A stretch of 48,880 nucleotides of DNA from positions 1 to 48,880 of the forward strand of contig MUGG01000096.1 in assembly GCA_002148405.1 (NCBI GenBank), read 5' to 3'. The translations under genes and the position numbers were made by a program. This DNA is from Alkalinema sp. CACIAM 70d. Lineage in GTDB: Bacteria > Cyanobacteriota > Cyanobacteriia > Leptolyngbyales > Leptolyngbyaceae. Below are positions 7,671 to 16,740 of the stretch, piece by piece; position 1 is the first letter of the stretch; the number at the start of each line of letters is the position of its first letter. A model generated the notes under the pieces. It searched no databases and was not told the origin of the DNA. It worked only from the letters and a program-made list of their open reading frames with translations.

Positions 7671-8312
7671 TCCCCCACGAATAATTTCTTCACGAATGCT
7701 TTCACTAGCGCTTTCAGTAGCTCTTTCACGATCGCGCTTTGTCTGATTTCCCAGGAACTTCACCATAACGTAGGCCCTATTGACGGGCAATTGACGGGCG
7801 CTCCCCCGATCGCAATCCACCCAACGGTAACAGCAAGCACTATTATCCCCAGGTTGCTCAATTTGGCAAGCTTAATTTAATCCCCTGGGGATCTCAACTG
7901 GAGATATTGCCTCATGATGTTCCAGCAGCGAGGATCTAGAATCGCGATCGGCCTTGAGCCTCCCCACTGCGCGGGACTTTACAGGTTGATCTAAATTATT
8001 AATAGTTATTAAGGGAATTACACCTTGATAACTCACTGCCCAAGCCCTAGAGAAATGCGCTACATTGATCTTAGATTGCTCTAAGGCTGTGATCTTACTA
8101 GTCTAAGATCTTGAGTTTGAGCTCCTAGTTTGGGGTCTTAGCTTGACCGTAGTTCGAGTTTGACGATCGTTATCTCAACGATCTAGGATGCAGCTAGTTC
8201 AGTCAGGGATCAAGCAAACGCCTTAGATCGGTTTCTAAAGAACCCCTCCTAAGGAAGATGCTAGCAGTTAACCAAATGTTCCACACTGCTGAAGAATTTT
8301 TCAGATTTTGTC
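7671..8312. other. Divergent intergenic region, no gene seen
   Basis: About 640 bp between the M23 gene and the TPR-FHA gene. It is AT-rich around 7990-8020 (TTATTAATAGTTATTAAGG) and carries several scattered GATCTTAG / CTAAGATC words. I see no credible small gene. If the M23 gene used an earlier start its first 50 codons would lie here, but that part has no signal-peptide logic. Confidence 0.5.
8091..8110. promoter_or_regulatory. 20-bp inverted repeat upstream of TPR-FHA gene
   Basis: GATCTTA and TAAGATC flank CTAGTC, giving a perfect 7-bp inverted repeat with a 6-bp spacer about 200 bases upstream of 8313. A further GATCTTAG occurs at about 8068. It could be an operator for a dimeric regulator. 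Confidence 0.35.
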
Positions 8313-9365
8313 ATGCTTGACACGGGTCGTGTTCCACTGACAGGTCAGTCTCTCACGTGGTTTCGTCAGGGATTAGATTGTGTGGCTGCCGGTGATTTTG
8401 ATAAGGCAGTGGCCCAGTTTAATCAGGTGATTCGAGTTCGCGCTGATTATTGGGAAGCTTGGTACGAGCGAGGTTTAGCGCTTGAAGAATTGGGATGTTT
8501 TTCTGAAGCCATTCGGAGTTACGAGCAAGCCTTGACCTATGAACCCTCTTCAGATGCCAGAGTGGAGATCTGGCTGCATCGGGGAAATGCGTTTCAATAT
8601 GGGTTAGGGGACTATTCTTCGGCTTTGGCCTGCTACGATCGGGTGATCCAACAAAGGCCCACTTACGCTTTGGCTTGGCATCATCGGGGCAATGCATTGC
8701 TCTATGGGTCTAAAAAACCTGAAGTTGCTCTGAGTAGTTATCAAGCGGCACTGGATCTGGATCCCAATAATGCGGTCACTTGGCGCAATCGCGGCAATGC
8801 GTGGGTTGAACTCAAGGATTTTCCGAAGGCGATCGAAAGCTATGACTTTGCCTTAAGGTTGCATCCAGATGATCCCTTGACCCGCCAAGCCAGAACCCTG
8901 GCAGTCCAGCAATGTGGGCTAACGATGCGCCCCCTCACCACAAAGCCCGTCTGGTACGGGGAAGGCTATACCGAAGATACCCTGGCGGATGGAGAAGAAC
9001 CCGCGTTTGAAGAATATTCGTTGCCTTCCTATCTTTCTGTGCCGTCATTGAATCCTCGGCTAATCGTCGAAGATGAGCAAGGGGAGTGGGAAGTCCCCTT
9101 AACCCAGGACTACTACACGATCGGGCGGGATCTTAAGAACGAAATTTGCCTCCGATCGCAGTATGCTTCTCGTTTCCATGCGGTGCTGCATCGGGTGGAA
9201 CAGCCAAACGGTCAAGTCAACTACCAGATCACCGATGGAAGCTTGGAAGGAAAACCGAGTACCAATGGCATCTTAGTCAACAGTCGTAGAATTTCTGGGG
9301 CGCACCTTCAGAATGGCGACACGATCATTTTTGGCCCTAAAACGCGGGCGATCTATCGAGCTTAA
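8313..9365 (+). CDS. TPR protein with C-terminal FHA domain
   Basis: 350 residues. Residues 15-195 hold about five TPR units (A..D...A...F...I, then RGLALEELG, HRGNAF, HHRGNALLYG, WRNRGNAWVEL). The last 100 residues form an FHA domain: YYTIGRDLKNEICL, then SQYASRFHAVL and TNGILVNSRRI, which correspond to the GR, S..H and N(G) positions that bind phosphothreonine. No signal peptide or membrane span is seen, so the protein is cytoplasmic. FHA proteins read Ser/Thr kinase output; another FHA protein and a PP2C phosphatase are encoded at 28-32 kb. The Shine-Dalgarno sequence before the ATG is weak. Confidence 0.88.
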   Translation: MLDTGRVPLTGQSLTWFRQGLDCVAAGDFDKAVAQFNQVIRVRADYWEAWYERGLALEELGCFSEAIRSYEQALTYEPSSDARVEIWLHRGNAFQYGLGDYSSALACYDRVIQQRPTYALAWHHRGNALLYGSKKPEVALSSYQAALDLDPNNAVTWRNRGNAWVELKDFPKAIESYDFALRLHPDDPLTRQARTLAVQQCGLTMRPLTTKPVWYGEGYTEDTLADGEEPAFEEYSLPSYLSVPSLNPRLIVEDEQGEWEVPLTQDYYTIGRDLKNEICLRSQYASRFHAVLHRVEQPNGQVNYQITDGSLEGKPSTNGILVNSRRISGAHLQNGDTIIFGPKTRAIYRA

Positions 9366-9441
9366 TCCTGAAACTCCCCTTTAAAACGTTCCTTTAATTA
9401 GGCATCTCCCCTGTCACCAAAATCCCTGAACCCAGACTGGG

Positions 9442-9486
9442 CGAGGGATCTTTGGGTGAGCTCTTAGGTGGCTGCGTGATCCCTCG
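9442..9486. terminator. Inverted repeat between convergent genes
   Basis: CGAGGGATC (9442-9450) and GATCCCTCG (9478-9486) are perfectly complementary with a 27-nt loop. The site lies between the ends of the TPR-FHA gene and the convergent secreted protein gene. There is no U run, so a factor-independent terminator is uncertain. Confidence 0.4.
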
Positions 9487-9508
9487 GTCAGATGTTTGCG
9501 ATCGTGGC

Positions 9509-10618
9509 CTAGCCAGGACACACCGCGCGACCTTCGCCATTGCGAACGATCGTGCCTTCTTTGCCGTCAAAGTAAACGGGCAATTGCGCTCCGTCCGATC
9601 GCAGAACGTACAACTTCGGCTTTTCGGTCAAACATTGCTGAATCCGACCGGCCCAAGCTTGCAGAGATTGGCCGTGCTGTTGTTCCAATTGTTGCAACTC
9701 TTCGATCGTCATGCGTAGGCGACGACGGGCTAAGGGAGCCGTATTCGCCGGAACTTGCGGAATCACGTTGGGCGCTTCTTGTAGCAGCGATAGTCCCGGC
9801 TCGGAGAAATAATCCGCTCGCCCAACGACCGGGCTGCAATCCGTACTTTGGAAGCGAGTGCAGGGAATATTAATTTCTGGCGGCACGGTTTTTAAGAATT
9901 TCATCAGCACCATCAGCCGAGGGGAAAGGTTTGCTGCCGTAGCGCTAACACCCGCTTGATCTGTAATTGGTGTGGAGCTAGTAAGCGTGCGATCGACCGC
10001 CTGCCCCAGTTGCGCGGGAAATTCGAAGTTGGCAGGGAGCAAGGATTTAGAAGGTAAAGAAACGCGAGGAGGCAATTCTGTCACGGGGGGAATTCCCTGG
10101 GTATCCACTTCAATTTTGACAGGGCCACTCACTTCAACCTTAGCAACTTCTCCCGTGGACGTTTCACCCGTTGCCGCAATCACTGGTGACGTAGGATTGG
10201 TAGTGGCAGTCCCGAGATCCGAAGCTGAGGTTGGGCTGAGAGCGTCGGCAGCGCCAGACGCACCTGTTGGAATCTCAGCTTGATCGGCTTGTAGCTCCGT
10301 CGCAGCCACAGGTTGCTGAGCCGTTTCAGAACGTGCAGCCTCAGGGACAGCGGAAAGCGACTGCAATGAGGAGATTGGTTCAGACAGGGTCGGTGAAGCG
10401 GTTTTTTCGGGCATCACCGTCGTTTCGGGTGCCGCAATGGTGACAACCTTGGAGCTTGGGGCTGAGATCGGCATCAACTGATTGGCTTCAAAACTGGACG
10501 GCGTAACTTCCGAGGGCATTTGAGCCGCCTGGGCTGCTTGGGGGAGTTCACAGGTTGCTAACAACGACAAAGTGCAAACTGTGGCGGTATTCAAAGGACG
10601 AAGGGATGAACGTTTCAT
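9509..10618 (-). CDS. Secreted Ala/Thr/Pro/Ser-rich protein of unknown function
   Basis: About 369 residues from ATG 10618, chosen because it opens a signal peptide (MKRSSLRPLNTATVCTLSLL, then AQAAQ). An earlier GTG at 10663 is possible. Residues 35-230 are low-complexity A/T/P/S/E-rich text with no fold visible. The C-terminal 150 residues look folded: a part with IPCTRFQSTDCSPVVGRADY containing two Cys, then R-rich RRRLRMTIEELQQLEQQ, and a final PKLYVLRSDGAQLPVYFDG with another Cys. A long flexible periplasmic linker with a small C-terminal domain is the best description. Divergent from the M16-like gene. Confidence 0.65.
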   Translation of the reverse strand: MKRSSLRPLNTATVCTLSLLATCELPQAAQAAQMPSEVTPSSFEANQLMPISAPSSKVVTIAAPETTVMPEKTASPTLSEPISSLQSLSAVPEAARSETAQQPVAATELQADQAEIPTGASGAADALSPTSASDLGTATTNPTSPVIAATGETSTGEVAKVEVSGPVKIEVDTQGIPPVTELPPRVSLPSKSLLPANFEFPAQLGQAVDRTLTSSTPITDQAGVSATAANLSPRLMVLMKFLKTVPPEINIPCTRFQSTDCSPVVGRADYFSEPGLSLLQEAPNVIPQVPANTAPLARRRLRMTIEELQQLEQQHGQSLQAWAGRIQQCLTEKPKLYVLRSDGAQLPVYFDGKEGTIVRNGEGRAVCPG

Positions 10619-10898
10619 AGGTAATAAAACAACTGATGGAATCGGGCACTGGCCAGATTGCACTCGGAACTCACTGCACGATGGAATCGAACCCAGTGCC
10701 GTAATGTATCCCTCTACTCGTTTTTCCTTATCTCACCGGAAAATTGATGGAGTTTTCCTATAAGTTCAGAATAAATACGGATTGTCCCGTGGAAGAGGGC
10801 CGCAAAATATGGCATGCCTGCGAGATTTTGGCGGAAGAATGGAGATTCAATCATTAAGATGGAAACAGATCTTGGAGACGCAAAGGATACGATCGTCT

Positions 10899-12419
10899 AT
10901 GAGTCAGTTCCAGCCAGAGTTTGAACGTAGAACCAAACAGCGCATTGTGAAAGTGGTGACGCTGGGGTTCTGCTTTATCGTGGTGCCATTGATCCTGGTA
11001 CTGTTGGCCATGCGGCCTGCGGTGGCAGATGGCCCGAAGCACTATACGGATTTGCAATTTGGCCCTCTCCCGGAAGTACGAGTTCCGGACTACCAACGGT
11101 TTGTCCTCAAAAATGGCTTAGTGGTCTACTTAATGGAAGATCACGAATTACCGTTGGTGAGCGGATCGTTGTTGGTGAGGACAGGCGATCGGGAAGAACC
11201 CGTTAGTCAAGTTGGGCTGGCAGATGTTACAGCGTCAGTCCTGCGATCGGGCGGCACTCAATTACATCCACCGGATCAGTTGAACCAAATTCTGGAACAA
11301 AAGGCAGCGGCGATCGAAGCGGGTATTACGGTCAATTCTGGCTCGGTGACGTTCAGTGCCCTCAGTGAGGATTTACCCCAAGTTTTTGACCTGTTCGCGG
11401 AAGTGGTTCAGAAACCGGCCTTTCCCCAGGACAAGATTGATTTGATGAAGTTTCAATTACGTGGGGGGATTGCACGTCGGAATGATCAACCAGGAGGCAT
11501 TGCGTCCCGCGAATTCCGCAAACTGATCTATGGCAATGAGAGTCCCTACGCTCGGACTATCGAATACGCCACCCTCGATCGCATTGGACAACCGGATATC
11601 AAGCAATTTTACAGCCGCTACTTCACTCCCGATCGAATGATTCTGGGTATCGTGGGAGATTTCAATCCAACCCTGATGCGACAACAGATCGAGAAAGCTT
11701 TTGCCAATTGGAATGTCTCTCAAGCTACAACTAAACCAGCAACGGTTACAGTAACCCAACAGAAGCAGGGAGAAGTTTACTTTGCCAATCAATCCAGTGT
11801 CAGCCAAAGCTATATTCAAATGGGGCATTTGGGAGGAATTGTCAAAGACCCGGACTATCCCGCGCTGTCTGTGATGAATGAGGTGCTCAATGGCTTCGGT
11901 GGCCGGATGTTTAACGAAGTGCGATCGCGCCAAGGGTTAGCCTATTCAGTCTATGCGGCTTGGAGTCCTCAGTTTGATTATCCTGGCCTATTTGTGGCGG
12001 GTGGGGAAACCAAGTCCGCTTCTACGGTGCCGTTTATCCAAGCTACGATCGCGGAAATTGAACGGATTCGCAAATCCCCCATCACCGCAGAGGAACTACA
12101 ACGGGCTAAGGATTCGGTTTTGAATTCCTTTATCTTCAATTTCCAAGATCCCGCCCAAACCCTATCTCGCTTACTGCGCTATGAATACTTTGGCTATCCC
12201 AAGGATTATATTTTCCAGTACCGTAAAGGGGTCGAAGCCACCACGATTCAAGATGTGCAGCGGGCGGCACAAACCCATTTACAGCCCGATCGCTTAGTCA
12301 CGATGGTGGTGGGCAATCAAGCGGAAATTAATCCACCCTTAACGGCTCTGAAAAAGCCTGTGAAAACGGTGGATATTACGATTCCGGCTCCCGCCAAGTC
12401 TGCAATCCCTAAAATATAA
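10899..12419 (+). CDS. M16 family peptidase-like protein lacking the zinc motif
   Basis: About 506 residues from ATG 10899 (AAGGA 11 bases upstream). In-frame starts at 10782 and 10839 are also possible. A membrane/signal segment (TLGFCFIVVPLILVLLAM, ending AVADG) precedes an M16 fold: FVLKNGLVVYLMEDHELPLV opens it, and FNEVRSRQGLAYSVYAAWSP is the typical second-half motif. Active M16 enzymes have HxxEH just after the first strands; here that position reads GLADVTASVLRSGGT, without His or Glu. M16 proteins often act in pairs of an active and an inactive subunit, so this is probably the inactive partner, exported to the periplasm. No active partner gene lies in the window. A strong terminator follows. 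Confidence 0.88.
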   Translation: MSQFQPEFERRTKQRIVKVVTLGFCFIVVPLILVLLAMRPAVADGPKHYTDLQFGPLPEVRVPDYQRFVLKNGLVVYLMEDHELPLVSGSLLVRTGDREEPVSQVGLADVTASVLRSGGTQLHPPDQLNQILEQKAAAIEAGITVNSGSVTFSALSEDLPQVFDLFAEVVQKPAFPQDKIDLMKFQLRGGIARRNDQPGGIASREFRKLIYGNESPYARTIEYATLDRIGQPDIKQFYSRYFTPDRMILGIVGDFNPTLMRQQIEKAFANWNVSQATTKPATVTVTQQKQGEVYFANQSSVSQSYIQMGHLGGIVKDPDYPALSVMNEVLNGFGGRMFNEVRSRQGLAYSVYAAWSPQFDYPGLFVAGGETKSASTVPFIQATIAEIERIRKSPITAEELQRAKDSVLNSFIFNFQDPAQTLSRLLRYEYFGYPKDYIFQYRKGVEATTIQDVQRAAQTHLQPDRLVTMVVGNQAEINPPLTALKKPVKTVDITIPAPAKSAIPKI

Positions 12420-12425
12420 CCTGCG

Positions 12426-12460
12426 AATCGAAAGGGTATCATCTCGATACCCTTTCGATT
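12426..12460. terminator. Strong bidirectional terminator
   Basis: A perfect 15-bp stem (AATCGAAAGGGTATC with GATACCCTTTCGATT) closes a 5-nt loop between the convergent M16-like gene and the Ser/Gly-rich gene. ATTTC follows on the right. Confidence 0.85.
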
Positions 12461-12464
12461 ATTT

Positions 12465-13151
12465 CTACCACTTGATCAGGTTTTGCAGTTGACCATCGCG
12501 GCGTTGCATATCCAGCATTTGCACCCGTGTTTTGTTGTTGTCCCGATTCATTTCTAAACTAGCATCAATCTGCTTTCGGGCTGTTTCGTTGTTGGTGTTG
12601 TTGATTTGAATATCTGTGCGGTTGTTGTCTGCGTTCATTTCAGACGCTTTTTGGGACTTGAACATATCCGCCATGGCAGCGTTGTTAGAATCGCAATCGG
12701 TCATTTTACCCACCACAACCGTTGAGGAACTCTTATCGCTGAAGGAAGATGAACTTCCTTTATTCAAATTACTGAAGGCGCTCTTGTTACTGAAGCCGTT
12801 GGATTGGCTGGATTTAGAGGATTGATTTTTCTCAGAGCTGCCGCTGCCGTTGGCTCCGATGCCGAAGATGCTGAATCCGCCACCGCCGCCAGCTTTGCTG
12901 CTGGATTGGCTCGCGCTGCTGCTGCTGGAGTTACCGGAAGATGCACTGTTACCAGACTTAGACAAATCCCAGGTGCGATCGCTCTTATTGACGTTATTTT
13001 GAACATTATTACCCAGAGCTACATCACCTGTGCTGCATTGCACCTTACCCACCATTTGGCTCGCTAAATCATCGGCTTTGGCAGTGGGAACGAAGGCGGC
13101 AAACAGGGTAGAAGCGATTACCAGGGAAGAGGTCAGTTGTGCAAGTTTCAT
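12465..13151 (-). CDS. Secreted Ser/Gly/Asn-rich low-complexity protein
   Basis: 228 residues; AAGGAG lies 8 bases before the ATG. A clean signal peptide (MKLAQLTSSLVIASTLFAAF, then PTAKA) is followed by a short segment with Cys (KVQCSTGDVALG), then 90 residues made mostly of S, G, N and K with the run KAGGGGGFSIFGIGANGSGSS. The C-terminal 80 residues are N/D/Q/R-rich and helical, with repeated NADNNRTDIQ and MNRDNNKTRVQ units. One Cys at each side of the low-complexity region could form a disulphide. Exported structural or adhesive protein is an inference; no family is recognised. Confidence 0.7.
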   Translation of the reverse strand: MKLAQLTSSLVIASTLFAAFVPTAKADDLASQMVGKVQCSTGDVALGNNVQNNVNKSDRTWDLSKSGNSASSGNSSSSSASQSSSKAGGGGGFSIFGIGANGSGSSEKNQSSKSSQSNGFSNKSAFSNLNKGSSSSFSDKSSSTVVVGKMTDCDSNNAAMADMFKSQKASEMNADNNRTDIQINNTNNETARKQIDASLEMNRDNNKTRVQMLDMQRRDGQLQNLIKW

Positions 13152-13295
13152 TGTCAGGTCTCCTTGAAAATGTCTAGGTTAATGGAGGAATTTCGTTGAG
13201 GTCTTAACCTCTGACATTTACCGGATAGGGGAGACCTGTGGGGTTTATGCAGGGTGCAGAAAAAATATTTGGCGATTTTTTTCTACATGGGCTGC

Positions 13296-14471
13296 TCAAC
13301 GACCAACAATTCCTTGGGCCAAGGGTTTTAGTCGCAGAATCAAGTAGGGAGGCTGGAGGGTAGATTGGCCTGCATTGAGGGCGGCGGTGCGGTGTAGTTG
13401 GTTGGCTACAGTATATAGATAGCCGTCGGGCCCAAAACTGAAGGCATCAATCCAGGAGAGTTCCGGGGACTGAGCGATCGTTTGGTAGGTGCGATCGGGC
13501 CGAATCACTCCAATGGCGTTACGCTCAAAGTCACTGATATAGATGTTGCCTGCTTGGTCGATCGAAATGCCGTCACAGTTGGGCTTGGCAGCGTAATCCT
13601 GAACGGCCCGTCCCAATTGATCTGGGGTGAGGGCTTCGTTGCGCAGATCGGCGGTACGGATGCGGTACAAGCGTTTGCCACTCATGGGGCCGTAGTAGAG
13701 CCATTCGTTTTTGCCATCGAGGGCGATCGGGTTAATGGCAATCCGGGGCTTAACCAACTGACCGTTGGGTTGTTTGATTTGGATGGGTTGGCCTTCGACA
13801 GCCAGTTCCACGGCTTCGGGGCTGACGCTGGGGTGACTGGAGAGCAGGCGGCGGGTGTGCCCTGTTTTGAGATTCACTACTAGGATCGCCGGAGCAGCAT
13901 TGCCCATGGCAGTTTCGGCAATGTAGGCCATTTGCCGATCGCTGTCGATCGCGAGGTCGTTCAGAAAGGTGCGATCGCTAGCTAGGGGTTTGGGGATGGG
14001 GAGGATGCGATCGAGGCGATTTGTATTTGTATTCCAGCCGACCAGTTGGGGTGGGGCTTCTGTTCTGCCCCCATTATCCAGCATCCAGACAATCCCCTGG
14101 AGATCCGCCTGGATACCCAACACTTCATCCAAGCCTTTGTTACTGTCTGCTTTACGACCAGATGCCCAAGTCGCATTGGGAAAGGGCACCAGTTGCTGGC
14201 GTTGGGGTAACCATTCCATAACGCGATATTGGGGGCTAGCAAATTGATGCAGACTGACAATGATGCGACCGCTAGGCGTTACGGTAATATTGCCAGGAAG
14301 TTCTTGCAATTTGGCCACTACTTGTATGGCTTTAGGGAAGGTGGGTTGGGTTGATGGTAATCGAGTTGGTGGCTGGGCGATCGTGGGTTGGGTTGGATGG
14401 AGGGGCAATTGGGTAGCCGTCAAGCTACTCAGAAGCGCAATGCGGAAGAGGATGCGGTGGGAAGCTGGCAT
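13296..14471 (-). CDS. Major royal jelly protein / Yellow-like beta-propeller, secreted
   Basis: About 391 residues. The ATG at 14471 opens a signal peptide (MPASHRILFRIALLSSLTAT). A TTG two codons upstream is also in frame. The body shows the propeller signatures of the MRJP/Yellow and SMP-30-like families: ITVTPSGRIIVSLHQF, GIQADLQGIVWMLDNG, FLNDLAIDSDRQMAYIAET, IAINPIALDGKNEWLYYGP, GISIDQAGNIYISDFERNAI and SFGPDGYLYTVANQLH. Bacterial members are extracytoplasmic and some are linked to sugar or lactone chemistry, but the substrate cannot be read from the sequence. The gene stands alone. Confidence 0.82.
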   Translation of the reverse strand: MPASHRILFRIALLSSLTATQLPLHPTQPTIAQPPTRLPSTQPTFPKAIQVVAKLQELPGNITVTPSGRIIVSLHQFASPQYRVMEWLPQRQQLVPFPNATWASGRKADSNKGLDEVLGIQADLQGIVWMLDNGGRTEAPPQLVGWNTNTNRLDRILPIPKPLASDRTFLNDLAIDSDRQMAYIAETAMGNAAPAILVVNLKTGHTRRLLSSHPSVSPEAVELAVEGQPIQIKQPNGQLVKPRIAINPIALDGKNEWLYYGPMSGKRLYRIRTADLRNEALTPDQLGRAVQDYAAKPNCDGISIDQAGNIYISDFERNAIGVIRPDRTYQTIAQSPELSWIDAFSFGPDGYLYTVANQLHRTAALNAGQSTLQPPYLILRLKPLAQGIVGR

Positions 14472-14856
14472 AATCAAGACCCAAACAGGGACGTTCTTCT
14501 ATAACCTACTACAAATTTTGCCACCAACATTTTTTGCAAATTATTTCATTTTCTTAATGCGGATGCTTTCTAGACAAGACTGCTGACCTGAAAAATGAAG
14601 CAGCTAGAATACAGTTGAGGATACAAATCAGATAAAAATAACACTGTCTCAATTGATAAGGCGTATTGGTTGTTGAATGTGAAATAGTACAATAAAAGAT
14701 AAACTGAGATAATTCATCATGGCTTACAGTGATTTTAAAATCTTATAAGAAATCCCCCATCGGTTAGGGAAATATCTGGAACTCACCAGTGATACGGGTC
14801 ACTGGGTACCAATTATTTCAAACCAATGGGAGATCTAAGCTGAAATAAAACCCTAC
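14472..14856. other. AT-rich intergenic region with one inverted repeat
   Basis: About 385 bp with no gene seen. CCAGTGA (14786-14792) and TCACTGG (14799-14805) form a perfect 7-bp stem with a 6-nt loop downstream of the LGFP-repeat gene. It may end that transcript, though the U run is weak. Confidence 0.4.
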
Positions 14857-16086
14857 CTAAACCTTCTTAACAAAGAAGTACAGGCGGTAGATTCCTTCAC
14901 TTTTGTTACCGATGTCCCAAGTAAAGTCAGCCACAGGATCACCACCCTCAGCTTTATTCACCATTTGCATCAGATAATCTCTCGTTAGCAAATCAGCCCG
15001 TCTACCGACTGTATCATCACCAGCGCCAGCCAGATTGCTTAACCCATTGGAGACAAGTTGGAGAATGTTCCCAGGAATCGTCACACCTGTCGTCGCACCA
15101 AGTGCTACATTGCCTGCATCTAGAATCGATTTGAAAGTGCTGGAATAAGCATGTGGATCACCCTCATCATTTTCACGAATCACGACTGCAAGAATGAGAT
15201 CTTGCGCAATTCCAGAGTATAGTCTGGCTGCGGCGCGAATAACATTGCCCTTATCGACATCTCCAATCACGCCAGTCTCGTAAGGAGTCTGGGCCTTGCC
15301 AGAAGTAGAAACTCCCAAGAACATATAAGGTTCATCACTTCCTGAGATCTCACTAGACTCATCCAAGCATTTGAACCCTGAGAACCAAATTTCTATGTTC
15401 ACTTCATAGAATTTGATTTTTGCTCCACCTTCGGGTGTCCAATGAATTTCCCCGCCTTCAAATAGGTTGTATCGACCTTTGCCATTGGTTCCTTCTGTAA
15501 CCAGTTCATCGGTGCAAGGATAGCGCAGTCTGCCTGTTTCCCATCCTTGGTTTTTCCAGGCTTCTCGAATTAGGCCCATGACAATGTGCGCTCCGGTTGA
15601 AGGTGTCCAGTAGATTGAGCCACCTTCAAAATGATTGAAGCGTCCAACGCCATCCGGGGTTCCCAGTTCATCAGTAAGCGGAAATCCTAAGAAGCCTAAA
15701 TCCCAATTTTTTTCCGCCCACTTATCATAGATTCTGCCATAGACAGCAAACGCTTGACTGGTATTTTGTTTCCAGATAATGGTGCCATTCTGAAAATTAT
15801 TGTACCGTCCCTTGCCGCTACCTGCCTTTCCTTCATCACTAGTAGGATATCCCAAGGGACTTTTTTCCCATCCTAGTGCCGCCCATTTAGAACGAATTAA
15901 ACCATAGATTAAGTGTGCGCCTGTTTGAGGATGCCAATAGATTGATGCACCACCGTGGTTGAGTCCTTCATAATGCCGATAGTAGCCAATTTTATCTGGA
16001 CAAGCTTGTTCGTTAGTAACGGGTTTGCCAATCCATGGATTGGTTTTAATCAACTCGTTATATTTAGTGTCGATCGCTGAAGGCAT
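14857..16086 (-). CDS. LGFP-repeat protein with unknown C-terminal domain
   Basis: 409 residues; TAGGAG lies about 8 bases before the ATG. Residues 1-225 hold four LGFP-type units of about 50 residues, each with a W, then LG(Y/F)P or a variant such as LRYPCTDE, then GR(Y/F)N.F..G.I.W.....A. These repeats are known from cell-wall-associated proteins, mostly of Actinobacteria. No signal peptide is visible, which is odd for that role. Residues 230-409 are a separate domain beginning FYEVNIEIWFSGFKCLDES, with GVIGDVDKGNVIRAAARLY and the end DFTWDIGNKSEGIYRLYFFV; I do not recognise it. The gene lies in an AT-rich accessory stretch. Confidence 0.8.
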   Translation of the reverse strand: MPSAIDTKYNELIKTNPWIGKPVTNEQACPDKIGYYRHYEGLNHGGASIYWHPQTGAHLIYGLIRSKWAALGWEKSPLGYPTSDEGKAGSGKGRYNNFQNGTIIWKQNTSQAFAVYGRIYDKWAEKNWDLGFLGFPLTDELGTPDGVGRFNHFEGGSIYWTPSTGAHIVMGLIREAWKNQGWETGRLRYPCTDELVTEGTNGKGRYNLFEGGEIHWTPEGGAKIKFYEVNIEIWFSGFKCLDESSEISGSDEPYMFLGVSTSGKAQTPYETGVIGDVDKGNVIRAAARLYSGIAQDLILAVVIRENDEGDPHAYSSTFKSILDAGNVALGATTGVTIPGNILQLVSNGLSNLAGAGDDTVGRRADLLTRDYLMQMVNKAEGGDPVADFTWDIGNKSEGIYRLYFFVKKV

Positions 16087-16560
16087 TGAAAATCTCCTAG
16101 ATTGTTGAAATTACAATTACAGTCATTGATAATTAAGAGCAAATTTGGTGATACCAAACTTAACTTCTCACTGCAATCCTGTGAATTGCGGTTTCACTAA
16201 AATTAGTGCCATTAGAGAGATAATTTATTTGATCGAAAAAATGACAAATTTAATAATTTATTTATCATTCAAGCGATCATTCACAAAGATTTATCCTGTT
16301 GGTCTAACCATTAATAAATAATCTTTAGACCCTATCCTAACTCAAGACTGAAGTAGGCTAACGTTTCCAACCCTATGCGACTAGTAATCCTGAATATTCA
16401 TAGAAAACCAGTCAGCGTGCATTGGTGTTTGTAGGCTACTTTGTAAAGTCCTTAGGGAAGCATGGAGGATGCATCAGATTTTCTCCCTGGGTTAACGCAA
16501 GTCTTTAAGCGATTGCCTTTATAACCCACATAGGCAAGCCCAAGAATATGCAGGCGATTT
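16087..16560. other. AT-rich upstream region, no gene seen
   Basis: About 470 bp between the start of the LGFP-repeat gene and the IS1 remnant. It should contain the promoter of the LGFP gene. Runs such as AATTTAATAATTTATTTATC are present; no coding frame looks convincing. Confidence 0.4.
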
Positions 16561-16723
16561 GGTAGTGTTTTTTTATGAAGGATGGAGGAAAATAGAGAGT
16601 CGTGATTCATTTGATTCGGTCATGTCATCTATCCCAGCCTTCCTTCGATGTCCTAACTGTGGCTCCGAAGATATCGTGAAAAACGGAACCACCCGATAGG
16701 GCAAATAAAACTATAAATGCCGC
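16561..16723 (+). mobile_element. 5' fragment of an IS1-family element
   Basis: From ATG 16622 the frame reads MSSIPAFLRCPNCGSEDIVK and NGTTR, then TAG, GK, TAA and NYKCR. This is the N-terminal zinc finger of IS1-type transposase (CPxCGS...KNG...G.Q.Y.C), with two codons changed to stops. Homology ends at 16723, where the IS630 remnant begins. GGTAGTGTTTT at 16561 is a plausible left terminal repeat. The element is dead. Confidence 0.7.
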
Positions 16724-16740
16724 ATCCTTTACTAAAAAAG

